Assembly: GCF_900089955.1 (NCBI RefSeq)
Contig: NZ_FLQX01000035.1
Span: 124,001-188,000, forward strand
Direction of reading: 5' to 3'
From: Candidatus Accumulibacter aalborgensis
Lineage (GTDB): Bacteria > Pseudomonadota > Gammaproteobacteria > Burkholderiales > Rhodocyclaceae
DNA length: 64,000 nucleotides
The position numbers and the translations under genes are program-made. This document shows positions 14,845 through 23,388 of the stretch, in pieces; position 1 is the stretch's first letter, and the number at the start of each line of letters is the position of its first letter. The notes below the pieces were generated by a model that was not told the DNA's origin, did not search any database, and worked only from the letters and a program-made list of their open reading frames with translations.

Positions 14845-17247
14845 ATGACGGACATCACCCGCCCCCCTTCGGTTGAGCCCATCCCGATTCAGGCAGAGCA
14901 TATTCTGCATTTTTCGGTAATTATCCCCGCCTACAATGCTGCAGAGGATATTCGACACTGCCTGGCTAGCGTTTTTGTCCAGGACTTCGATCCAGCAGGC
15001 TATGAAGTCCTGCTGGTCGATGATTGCTCCACAGATGCCACCCTTGACATTGCGTCAGGAATCGCCCGCGGCCATGGCAACCTGCAGGTGATGAGCACGC
15101 TGAAGAATAGTGGCCCCGGTATCGCGAGAAATATCGGCGTCAGCCAGGCCCGCGGCATGTGGATCATATTTCTCGACAGCGATGACACCCTCGCCCGCAA
15201 CCTCTTCCGGAATTTAAAAGAATTCATGGATAACCAGGCGAGCGATCTTGATGCGATTGGCTACAACTGGGCTTTCGCCAGCGCCGACAATGGGGCCAGA
15301 TTGTTACCGTCTGCCGGAAGACGTGATCAGAACCCGCTGGGTCTGATCAAGACAGATCTGTTGAAGCAATACCTTTGCCTGCACATGGATGGATCCGTCA
15401 TCTACACCGCAGTACGCAGGGAACTCATAACCCAAAACCACCTTTGTTTCGCCGACGGTTATCATGAAGATGTGGATTACATTTTCATGGTGTACTGGTG
15501 TGCCAGGCGCGTCGGCTATCTTGACGAGGTGCTCTATTACAAGGGATGGCGACCGGGCTCCATCGTCAACACCATTTCCCGCCAGCATGTTCAGGGATTC
15601 ATGCGCGCCTGGGCGCGGATCGCCGCCTTCATTCAAACGCACGATGAAGGCATTTTTGGCTCATTGCATTCGTTCTACCGGACGGGATTGGTGGGCGCCG
15701 TTGCCACCCGCGCAAGAGAAATATACCGCAAAGCCGGTTCGCTCGATCAGGCGACGGAACTGTATACGGAATTGTATGAATGCCTTCACAAGGAGTTCGG
15801 ATCAATCCCCATTGAAGCGGGCGAAATTCCAAACACCCAATACGGGCAGATGACAGCCAATTTCCTCACCGTCTTGCAAGGCCGGAACCTGTCGAACCTG
15901 GAGAAAGGCGCCGCCATTAGCCGGTTCATGGGGGAGGCCATGGACAAGAGCTGGAGTTGCATCGATTTGCATCACTCACTTTTTCTGGCCCCCGATCAGA
16001 TACGCACGTGCTGTAAACGCTTCTTCTTGGAAGGCGCCATGCGCGGTGATGTCGTCCTGTTGAACATTCCACCCGACAGCCCCATCACGATCACACCGGA
16101 ATCTATTCGTAAAGCGAAGCAAGGGCTTCACCACGAGATAAACAGTGGCGGCAAGTCCCCTTGCGAAGGATGCCCATTCCTGGAGTTCAAAGAGTGGGGC
16201 TCGCTCGACAAACTGGAATTGAGGTACCTGTCATTCGAGTATCACTCGGTGTGCAACCTCAAGTGCAGCTACTGCAGTGACATCTACTTCGGTGGCAAGC
16301 AACCCCATTACGACGTGAAGCATCTGGTGAATGATTTGGGCGAATGCCATGCTCTGGACAACTGCTCCACGGTGGTGTGGGGCGGCGGTGAGCCGGTGGT
16401 GGACAAAGATTTCGACGCTCTGCTGGAAAACATGGTGCGGCGTCTACCCCATGCCAGCCAGCGCGTCCTGACTAATTCCGTCAAGCACAACAAGACGGTA
16501 CAACGCCTGCTGGCTGAAAACAGGGTAAGCGTGACCACCAGTGTAGATGCAGGAACAGAAACAACCTATGTCAAGGTACGTGGCATGCCGAGTTTGAACA
16601 AAGCCATGGCAAACCTGAGACAATATGCTGAAGCCAACTCCAGCCAGGTCACAATCAAATATATATTCACCGATGACAATCGTTCGCTGGAGGAAGTCAG
16701 GGCTTTTGTTGCGCTGGTCACCGATTACAAGCTTATCGATTGCAACTTCCAGATCAGTTGCGATTTCAAGCACGAAACGCTGACTCTGGATACGGTCGTT
16801 TCGATGATAGTCATGTATGGCCTGCTGATCGATGCCGGATGCCGGCTGGCGTATTTCGATGATCTTCTGCGCCAACGTCTGAGCAAGGGACACGCCGAAT
16901 CGGCAGAGGTTATTCAGCACACCTTGAAGGGACTCGGACTCGGCCACACACTGGCGGACAAGTCCGCCTACGAGTCGGTCGCCATCTGGGGTGCGGGTTG
17001 GCAATCCAGATACCTGATAGAGAAGTCTGCATTTTTCCGGGACGTCAGAGTCGCGTATTTCATTGATTCCCGGCCCTCGGTAATTGGCAAAGACTTCATG
17101 GGCTACGGTATTTTTGGTCCGGATACCCTGCTGAAAACTGACATCCCCGTCGTGATATCTGCCGTGCAGAATCTGCCTTTGATCCATCAGTCTTTCGTGA
17201 CGCTCGGATTAGACAAGTCGCGACTGATCAATAAACTGATCCTTTAG
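14845..17247 (+). CDS. Fusion protein: GT2 glycosyltransferase, radical SAM/SPASM-like domain and C-terminal Rossmann-like domain
   Basis: I chose ATG 14845 because AGGAG lies eight bases before it; earlier in-frame starts exist at 14797 (ATG) and 14737 (TTG). The 800-residue product begins with a GT2 domain (about 23-250: FSVIIPAYNAAEDI, EVLLVDDCSTDAT and the metal-binding LDSDD). A linker carries CEGCPF, then a radical SAM domain has the 4Fe-4S motif CNLKCSYC at about residue 470 and VVWGGGEP. The final 90 residues (from about 711, VAIWGAGWQSRYLIE) resemble a nucleotide-binding fold. This would combine sugar transfer and radical chemistry on one chain. The region is AT-richer than most neighbours. 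Function is unknown beyond the domains. Confidence 0.85.
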   Translation: MTDITRPPSVEPIPIQAEHILHFSVIIPAYNAAEDIRHCLASVFVQDFDPAGYEVLLVDDCSTDATLDIASGIARGHGNLQVMSTLKNSGPGIARNIGVSQARGMWIIFLDSDDTLARNLFRNLKEFMDNQASDLDAIGYNWAFASADNGARLLPSAGRRDQNPLGLIKTDLLKQYLCLHMDGSVIYTAVRRELITQNHLCFADGYHEDVDYIFMVYWCARRVGYLDEVLYYKGWRPGSIVNTISRQHVQGFMRAWARIAAFIQTHDEGIFGSLHSFYRTGLVGAVATRAREIYRKAGSLDQATELYTELYECLHKEFGSIPIEAGEIPNTQYGQMTANFLTVLQGRNLSNLEKGAAISRFMGEAMDKSWSCIDLHHSLFLAPDQIRTCCKRFFLEGAMRGDVVLLNIPPDSPITITPESIRKAKQGLHHEINSGGKSPCEGCPFLEFKEWGSLDKLELRYLSFEYHSVCNLKCSYCSDIYFGGKQPHYDVKHLVNDLGECHALDNCSTVVWGGGEPVVDKDFDALLENMVRRLPHASQRVLTNSVKHNKTVQRLLAENRVSVTTSVDAGTETTYVKVRGMPSLNKAMANLRQYAEANSSQVTIKYIFTDDNRSLEEVRAFVALVTDYKLIDCNFQISCDFKHETLTLDTVVSMIVMYGLLIDAGCRLAYFDDLLRQRLSKGHAESAEVIQHTLKGLGLGHTLADKSAYESVAIWGAGWQSRYLIEKSAFFRDVRVAYFIDSRPSVIGKDFMGYGIFGPDTLLKTDIPVVISAVQNLPLIHQSFVTLGLDKSRLINKLIL

Positions 17248-17258
17248 AAAGCGCATCG

Positions 17259-18404
17259 ATGGCAATAAAAGCAGGCCAGATCAACATCCATGAGCCAATC
17301 GGCGCGCTCAAGCCAACGCTTATATTTCCGGCCGGCATGCCGCGTTCGCTGGATTACCTGGAAAAATGCAGGCGTGAAGGACAGCCCGTAATCGGTTCTT
17401 CTTCACTGCCTTACGACGTATGCAAGCCGCTGTATCCCGCCTGGGCCTACCTCCCTTATATCACCGATTCGACGTTCAGGGATGCGCTAACAAAGACCAT
17501 CAGGGAACACGGGCTGGGCATGATTTACTCGCCAAATCCTGTGGTCTGGAACTATCTGCAACGCGCTCTGAAAGACATCGACTCGGAGGTCACGCTGGTC
17601 AATGGCTCCCCGGTCGAGAGCGAATTGGGGGACTACCGGGCGGCCCTCCAGCATGCAAACAAGGCTCTGAACTTCCCGCTGTCCATTGCCTCCAGCCATC
17701 CGCTCAAGGCGCCAGTATCGGAACTGGAGATCGCTATCCTGTTCAAGCATGGCAACGTCATCTCCGGAATGTGTGATGACGAAAAAATTGCCGCCCTGTG
17801 CGAAATTGCCAGGCATAGCCCTGAAGGCGACCTCGTCGAAATCGGCAGTTGGTGGGGGAAATCGGCTTTTATATTGGCAAAGCTGGCTCAATACTACGCG
17901 ATCGGAAATCTTCTCTGCGTCGACCCATGGAAGTCCGAGCATCTGGTGCAGCATGATAAAGGGGGTCTGGTTGATGGCGGAATCTCGCAATATGATTGTG
18001 AGGAGGCCCTGAAGGTCTTCATAATGAATCTATTGCCCTACAGCAGAGGCGACATCAACTATCTCCGCATGCCTTCCACTGCGGCGGCCGCTACCTATAA
18101 ATCCGGGGAAACAGTCCATTCGGCGGCTTTTGGCACCACCCATTATACTGGAGAAATCGCCATTTTGCATATCGACGGCAATCACAGCGAGGATGCAGTC
18201 AGGGCCGATATGGAGTCATGGTGTGAGCGCGTCAAAGCCGGTGGCTGGATTATCGTGGATGACTACCTGTGGCCGTATGGCGACGGCCCGCGCCATATTG
18301 CTGATGAGTATCTGGAGGCAAACCACTGCAGACTCAGTTCTGCCTTTGTCATGGGTACCGCATTGTTTATGCAGATTTCCCTTGAACAATCCGACGCTGT
18401 TTGA
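17259..18404 (+). CDS. Class I SAM-dependent methyltransferase
   Basis: The 381-residue product has an uncharacterised N-terminal half (about 1-175) and a C-terminal Methyltransf_24-type domain. Motif I reads GDLVEIGSWWGKSAFILAKL, the acidic strand 2 is LLCVDPWKSEH, and the later strands contain ILHIDGNHSEDAVRADM and GGWIIVDDY. Methyltransferases with the DGNHSYD-like motif commonly act on sugars in cephalosporin, rhamnosyl or O-antigen pathways, so O- or N-methylation of the glycan is plausible. It follows the fusion gene by 11 bases and is the last forward gene of the island, converging with the B12 radical SAM gene. Confidence 0.8.
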   Translation: MAIKAGQINIHEPIGALKPTLIFPAGMPRSLDYLEKCRREGQPVIGSSSLPYDVCKPLYPAWAYLPYITDSTFRDALTKTIREHGLGMIYSPNPVVWNYLQRALKDIDSEVTLVNGSPVESELGDYRAALQHANKALNFPLSIASSHPLKAPVSELEIAILFKHGNVISGMCDDEKIAALCEIARHSPEGDLVEIGSWWGKSAFILAKLAQYYAIGNLLCVDPWKSEHLVQHDKGGLVDGGISQYDCEEALKVFIMNLLPYSRGDINYLRMPSTAAAATYKSGETVHSAAFGTTHYTGEIAILHIDGNHSEDAVRADMESWCERVKAGGWIIVDDYLWPYGDGPRHIADEYLEANHCRLSSAFVMGTALFMQISLEQSDAV

Positions 18405-18458
18405 CCGGCATCGGCAGCGACGGATTTCCTTCCGGCCGGCCAACGTCTAATCTGTCCG

Positions 18459-20339
18459 CTATGTTTTTGCCATACTTAATAGATCGCTGATGGAAACAAG
18501 GCTCTCGATTTCGGGATATTCATCGAGAATCGGTTGCCGCAATCCCGCATAGTACTGGACGACAGAAACAACAATGCATTTGATGCGCTCCCTGTCTATC
18601 ACGGATGGCGATTCTATTTTATGAGGGCCAACGGAAAGCCCCACCCTGGCTTCGGACTTGTCAACGATAACCATATCAGCGGGGTCCAGATCCAGCTTTT
18701 CCAGAAGGGCATAGATGTAAGCGTTTATTCCCCAGATGGCGACCTTTCCATACTCTGAATTAAGAGCAGAAATTGAGTGTTCAATGATATTCCCTATCTC
18801 ATTCGGGATTGGGCTTACATGTTTTCTTCCACACTGGACGCAAGCCAATGTCTCGGTAACAAAGAGTCGGTTCTTTTCCCACCTGTTTGACGCATGACAT
18901 TGGACGCATTCGCCGGTGAGGTCGATGCTGGAATTGGCCAAGTCGAGGGTGTAATTGATTTGCCCCTCTGGCATCGAATGCATCATGCGAGGCAATGACA
19001 GGATCTGCCCGAACATCCAGGCGTAATCTTCATGGCTCATTTTCGTCAGCTTGATTAGCGGACAGCCGTCCTTGATGAACTTGACCGGTTCCGGGATCAG
19101 TCCGTCTCGCACTGCGTCCTTGTAGACGGGACTTCCGGGATATGTAATGATGGCGCTCAACTGAAGCTCGTATTGCCTGTTTGCCTTCCACCAGTCGAAC
19201 GTGCGTTGCGCACTTTCTCTTGTTTCGGCTGGGTCGCCAAAAATCAAAACGCCTTGTATGCCGATCCCGGACTTATAAACCATTTTCAAGGCACGATCAT
19301 GGTGGTGAACTCTGATACCCTTTTTCATGCTTTTCAGAATCCGGTCGTCTGCACTTTCTATTCCAAAGGCCATCGTCGCGCAATTTGATTCTTTCAGAAG
19401 GTCAACGATTTCCTGCGTGATATCGCAAGTTCTGAACTGGGCAAGCCATTTTATGCCATAAGGCTTTATTCTGTCGCAGAACTCTTTGAGTCGTTTGGTT
19501 TTCTTGCCAAACAGGAAGAGTTCATCCTGGATGGACAGGTATTTGACACCAAATTCTGCCACCATATAGTCAATTTCCCTGAACACGTCGTCCAGACTGC
19601 GCTGACGAAATGTCTGGCCGCTGGGGTGGAAGCAAAACGTACATCTAAAAGGACAGGATCTGCCTGTAACGATGGGCAAAGTGTTGTATTCGGACATGCC
19701 GATCGTATTAGGAACGGAATTGAGCAAGTCTCTAAAATTAAAGCTCTCGTAATCGGGATAGGGTATTTCTTCCAGAGGAACTGGTTCAGGCTCGCCCGCT
19801 GTTTTGGTGAATTTGCCGTTGTGCTGAATGATCAACCCTGGAATGGACCATGGGTTCTCCCCATTTTCCAGGCAATGCAGCAATGATGGAAAGGTAAGCT
19901 CGGCTTCCCCGATCACACCGTAGGCACATATTTCCAGGGCGGCCATCGCCGTTTCCGGCGCGCTTGAAATAATCCCGCCGCCGCAAACGCACAAGATGTT
20001 CTTTTTGTGTTTCTTCGCGGCATCAAAGATCTCCTTTATTGCGCCGTATTGTCCGGTCACTCCGCCGGTACTCACCGTTCCAATCTGTTTTTCTTTAATG
20101 ACTTTTTCGAGGATGTCGCTGATGGACCCTTCCACATGATTCAAGTTCAACGTGTGGACATTGAACCCGGCCTTCTTTGCACATGAAGAAACGTAGGCAA
20201 CTCCCATTGGAAATTGATACCAATCCCCAATCTTGTTAACTATGCGCGGCACCACCAACAAATGATTTCGCTCGGTCACTTTATGAAACTTCCTGGAGGC
20301 CGGGATGAATCTCAAGAGATTTTGCATTTGCTCTGTCAT
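18459..20339 (-). CDS. B12-binding-domain radical SAM protein with zinc ribbon and C-terminal Rossmann-like domain
   Basis: From ATG 20339 the product is 626 residues; the long upstream extension of the frame is not convincing protein. An N-terminal cobalamin-binding-like domain (about 25-180, with PMGVAYVSSCAKKAGFNVHT and CVCGGGIISSAP) precedes the radical SAM core. CPFRCTFC starts at about residue 229, followed by IQDELFLFG and MAFGIESADDRILKSMKKG. Around residue 478 comes CVQC...CVQC, spaced like a zinc ribbon, then a final domain beginning KVAIWGINAYIYALLE. B12 radical SAM enzymes typically methylate unreactive carbons or rearrange substrates, so a sugar is the likely target here. GC is distinctly low (25 of 60 bases at 19381-19440). 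Confidence 0.85.
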   Translation of the reverse strand: MTEQMQNLLRFIPASRKFHKVTERNHLLVVPRIVNKIGDWYQFPMGVAYVSSCAKKAGFNVHTLNLNHVEGSISDILEKVIKEKQIGTVSTGGVTGQYGAIKEIFDAAKKHKKNILCVCGGGIISSAPETAMAALEICAYGVIGEAELTFPSLLHCLENGENPWSIPGLIIQHNGKFTKTAGEPEPVPLEEIPYPDYESFNFRDLLNSVPNTIGMSEYNTLPIVTGRSCPFRCTFCFHPSGQTFRQRSLDDVFREIDYMVAEFGVKYLSIQDELFLFGKKTKRLKEFCDRIKPYGIKWLAQFRTCDITQEIVDLLKESNCATMAFGIESADDRILKSMKKGIRVHHHDRALKMVYKSGIGIQGVLIFGDPAETRESAQRTFDWWKANRQYELQLSAIITYPGSPVYKDAVRDGLIPEPVKFIKDGCPLIKLTKMSHEDYAWMFGQILSLPRMMHSMPEGQINYTLDLANSSIDLTGECVQCHASNRWEKNRLFVTETLACVQCGRKHVSPIPNEIGNIIEHSISALNSEYGKVAIWGINAYIYALLEKLDLDPADMVIVDKSEARVGLSVGPHKIESPSVIDRERIKCIVVSVVQYYAGLRQPILDEYPEIESLVSISDLLSMAKT

Positions 20340-20547
20340 TTTTGCGCCTAGCTGCGGAGAAGAAAAAATTCGATGGTAAGCGGTCCGCAAAAAGTCTTTC
20401 GTGTGTCGAGGCGCGCATTTTCTAGGCGGCGGGCCTCTGAAGATCGAAGAACTTATCCGAGAGCGCTTATCCTGCAGCATCAGCACCCGTTGGCGACCGG
20501 CGATCCGCCTATTCCGCGCCCAAGGCCGAAAGCGGGACAATGTCAAT

Positions 20548-21660
20548 TCAGCGACTCTTGGAAACAATCTCGATGATTTGCTCAAGTGTTGCAGATTCGA
20601 TATCAGGATAGATCGGCAGACAAAGTACCTGTCTGGCAATTTGCGTCGCCACCGGCAGGTTGGCTGGCGCCGCTGAGGCAATTCCCCGGTACATTGGCAA
20701 ATCACTGATCAATGGATAAAAATAGCGACGAACGAAAATGCTGTTCCTGCGAAATTCATCGTAGAGTTGATCTCGTGAAATGGCGTACTCGGGGCCAATC
20801 AGGACCGGAAAATAGCCTCCATTCGACTTGACTCCTTCAGCAACCGGGATGCTCTCTACTCCTGGAACTTCTGCCAGAGCCTCGCGGTAACGGCGAGCGA
20901 TATCGAGGCGCGCGGCAATGGCAGCGTCTATGTACTTCAGTTGCAGCAAGCCGAGGGCGGCCTGAAACTCGCTCATCTTGCCGTTGATGCCGGGCGCGAC
21001 AACAGTGACCTCGTCGGCAAAACCGAAGTTCTTCAGGTAATCGATGCGCTGCTTGAGTTTCGCATCATGGCAGACGATTGCCCCGCCTTCGAAGGTGTTG
21101 AACACTTTGGTCGCATGAAAACTCAGTACCGCCAGATCGCCCTGCTCCAGCAGCGAACGCCCGTCAACGGTTACCCCGAAGGCGTGGGCTGCATCGTAGA
21201 TCAGCTTCAGCGCGTAGGTATCGGCGATCTGCTGCAGGCGGTCAGCGGCGCACGGATTGCCGTAGCAATGGACCGGCAGGATGGCGGTGGTTCGGGGGCT
21301 GAGGGCGGCTTCGACCAGTTCCTCATCCAGATTGCAGGTATCGCGACGGATATCGACGAAAACCGGTTTGATTCCGTTCCAGAGCAGCGCATGCGTCGTC
21401 GCGGCGAAGGTGTACGGCGTCGTGATGACCTCGCCCGTGATCCGCAGGGTCTGTAGAGCGGTGATCAGCGCCAGCGTGCCGTTGGTGAACAAGGAGACGT
21501 GCGGAACACCGAGATATTGCCTGAGAGCTTCCTCGAACTGCTGGTGAAACGGCCCGCCATTGGTGAGTCGCCGGCTTTCCCAGATCTCCGCCAGATAGGG
21601 AAGGAATTCGTCCAGCGGCGGCAGGTAGGGTCGAGTGAGGAATGTGGGCTTGTCTGGCAT
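20548..21660 (-). CDS. DegT/DnrJ/EryC1 PLP-dependent sugar aminotransferase
   Basis: The 370-residue product starts at ATG 21660; a GTG at 21705 is the alternative. It shows the family landmarks in order: TNGTLALITALQTL, ITTPYTFAATTHALLWNG, PVHCYGNPCAADRL, the PLP phosphate region YDAAHAFG, the Schiff-base lysine K185 in SFHATKVFNTFEGG and GINGKMSEFQAALGLLQL. Such enzymes aminate a keto-sugar nucleotide, giving the amino group that the acyltransferase at 11093 could then acylate. It lies upstream of the B12 radical SAM gene on the same strand, separated by a 208-base gap. Confidence 0.9.
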   Translation of the reverse strand: MPDKPTFLTRPYLPPLDEFLPYLAEIWESRRLTNGGPFHQQFEEALRQYLGVPHVSLFTNGTLALITALQTLRITGEVITTPYTFAATTHALLWNGIKPVFVDIRRDTCNLDEELVEAALSPRTTAILPVHCYGNPCAADRLQQIADTYALKLIYDAAHAFGVTVDGRSLLEQGDLAVLSFHATKVFNTFEGGAIVCHDAKLKQRIDYLKNFGFADEVTVVAPGINGKMSEFQAALGLLQLKYIDAAIAARLDIARRYREALAEVPGVESIPVAEGVKSNGGYFPVLIGPEYAISRDQLYDEFRRNSIFVRRYFYPLISDLPMYRGIASAAPANLPVATQIARQVLCLPIYPDIESATLEQIIEIVSKSR

Positions 21661-22159
21661 ACGTTCCCAGGCGGTGGGTGGCAACCGAAGTGCCCCATTA
21701 TGCACCGCATGACGAAAATTGTGCTCCTCGAGTTGTTCCGCACGACCGAGGTTCGTCTTGACCTAGCGTGGCAGAAGCGCGCGCCTTTGCTTCGCGCCAT
21801 CATGGTGACCTTGTTCGCAGGTGCGAAGCACATCCACCGTGACCGATGCGCTTCCCTTCGGTCAGCACATGCTACGCACCGGAAATACTCAGGCGTCGTG
21901 TGAGAGGTGACAAAAGACGCTCGGCGCCGTAACATCCGGCCATGAAGCTATTTCGGTGGCGTCCAGGGAAGAACGAAACCCGATACCTCAGCAAGGGTGG
22001 CCACGATGGAATCCATTCGATGGCCTCTCGGGGAAGAAAGCGCATTGCAGACCATTGCAAGCCACCTTGCGGTTCCGCGCGGTCCCGAATTCCGCGTTCG
22101 CTGCATCCGGACCGCGGCCACGCGACGAAGGACGGGAACAAGGAGGAGGAGAGCCAGCC
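21661..22159. other. Gene-poor interval at the right edge of the glycosylation island
   Basis: I see no convincing gene here. Open frames on both strands lack family features and none has a good ribosome site except the one ending the interval. The right end carries the AGGAGGAGGAG site used by the hicB remnant. The interval probably holds the promoter of the aminotransferase (reverse) and otherwise looks like a degraded junction. Confidence 0.6.
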
Positions 22160-22327
22160 ATGAACCAAACCTACACCGCAGTAATCAAGCAGGATGCCGA
22201 CTGGTGGATCGGCTGGATAGAAGACGTGCCTGGGGTAAATTGTCAGGAATCTTCACGCGAAGCGTTGTTACAGTTACTGCGCGAGACTTTGATCGAAGCC
22301 ATTGACTTCAATCGCGCAGAGCAGTAA
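22160..22327 (+). pseudogene. hicB: HicB-family antitoxin, probably C-terminally truncated
   Basis: The 55-residue frame reads MNQTYTAVIKQDADWWIGW and then IEDVPGVNCQESSREALLQL, a clear HicB-type partial RNase-H-like fold. It stops right after EAIDFNRAEQ, whereas relatives continue for roughly 10-20 more residues. A very strong AGGAGGAGGAGA site precedes the ATG. The following bases encode only the tail of a HicA-like toxin, so a deletion seems to have fused the ends of the two genes. A short functional protein cannot be excluded. Confidence 0.7.
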
Positions 22328-22331
22328 CCAC

Positions 22332-22385
22332 TTGGCGACCAAGATTTGCCGTGATCTCGGCATCCCGGGGCCAACAAGGTTCTGA
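22332..22385 (+). pseudogene. 3' remnant of a hicA-like toxin gene
   Basis: In frame from 22332 to the TGA at 22383-22385 the bases encode LATKICRDLGIPGPTRF. This closely matches the usual end of HicA/YcfA toxins, where a line such as L(A/S)KKICRDLGIP follows the conserved VPRH motif. The catalytic His region and the rest of the toxin are absent. It is only four bases after the hicB stop. Confidence 0.6.
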
Positions 22386-22473
22386 CAATTCGCTTGACTT
22401 GGACACCTCGCTGGCATTCCGCCCGCACCGGTGAGCCCCGCGTTTCACGCCCGCAACAAGGAGGAGGAGAACC

Positions 22474-23388
22474 ATGGCTCTCGCACTTCAACAACTGATC
22501 AACGGCCTCACCCTGGGCGCGGTCTATGGCCTGATCGCCATCGGGTACACGATGGTGTACGGGATCATCGGCATGATCAACTTCGCGCACGGCGACATCT
22601 ACATGGTCAGCGCTTTCATCGCGGTCACCGTGTTCACGCTGCTGGCTGGCTTCGGCATCAGCTCGGTGCCGCTATCGCTGCTGGTAGTGCTGCTGGTCGC
22701 CGTTTTCTTCACCTCGATCTACGGCTGGACGGTCGAGCGAACGGCCTACCGCCCGCTGCGCGGTTCGACCCGCCTGGCGCCGCTGATTTCGGCGATCGGC
22801 ATGTCGATCTTCCTGCAGAACATGGTGCAACTCACCCAGGGCGCACGCGTCAAGCCGATCGCGCCGGTGCTGGTCGGCGGTATCGACGTCCTGACCGTCG
22901 ATGGTTTCACGGTTCGTCTGGCCTACTCGCAGATTCTGATCGTCGTTGTTACCGTAACGCTGATGACGGGCTTCACCTGGCTGATCACCAAAACGTCCTT
23001 CGGGCGCCAGCAGCGCTCGTGCGAGCAGGACCGATTGATGACCTCGCTGCTCGGCATCAACGTCGACCGGACGATCTCGCTGACTTTCATGCTCGGCGCC
23101 GCCCTCGCCGCGGTCGCCGGGGTCATGGTCACGGTTTACTATGGCGTCGTCGATTTCTTCATCGGCTTCGTCGCCGGCATCAAGGCATTTACCGCTGCTG
23201 TCCTCGGCGGAATTGGCTCGCTGCCGGGGGCGATGCTCGGCGGCCTCTTGATCGGCCTGATCGAAGCCTTCTGGGCGGCGTATCTGTCGGCCGAATACAA
23301 GGACGTGGCGACTTTCACCATCCTGATCGTGGTGTTGATGTTTCGCCCTTCCGGTCTGCTCGGTCGCCCTGAAGTGGAGAAAGTCTGA
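22474..23388 (+). CDS. livH: Branched-chain amino acid ABC transporter permease LivH
   Basis: The 304-residue integral membrane protein has the LivH opening [20 protein letters not shown] and [20 protein letters not shown], and the cytoplasmic coupling loop [20 protein letters not shown]. About eight hydrophobic segments are visible. LivH pairs with LivM to form the channel of the high-affinity leucine/isoleucine/valine importer. The ATG follows AAGGAGGAGGAGA. It is the first gene of a livH-livM-livG-livF operon with overlapping starts; no livK substrate-binding gene is present in the window. Confidence 0.95.
   Translation: MALALQQLINGLTLGAVYGLIAIGYTMVYGIIGMINFAHGDIYMVSAFIAVTVFTLLAGFGISSVPLSLLVVLLVAVFFTSIYGWTVERTAYRPLRGSTRLAPLISAIGMSIFLQNMVQLTQGARVKPIAPVLVGGIDVLTVDGFTVRLAYSQILIVVVTVTLMTGFTWLITKTSFGRQQRSCEQDRLMTSLLGINVDRTISLTFMLGAALAAVAGVMVTVYYGVVDFFIGFVAGIKAFTAAVLGGIGSLPGAMLGGLLIGLIEAFWAAYLSAEYKDVATFTILIVVLMFRPSGLLGRPEVEKV

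Noticed and set aside
21465-21935. Reverse frame upstream of the DegT gene as a transposase fragment
   Set aside because: It has no DDE or HUH motif, no terminal inverted repeats and no similarity that I can recognise; most of it overlaps the aminotransferase gene.
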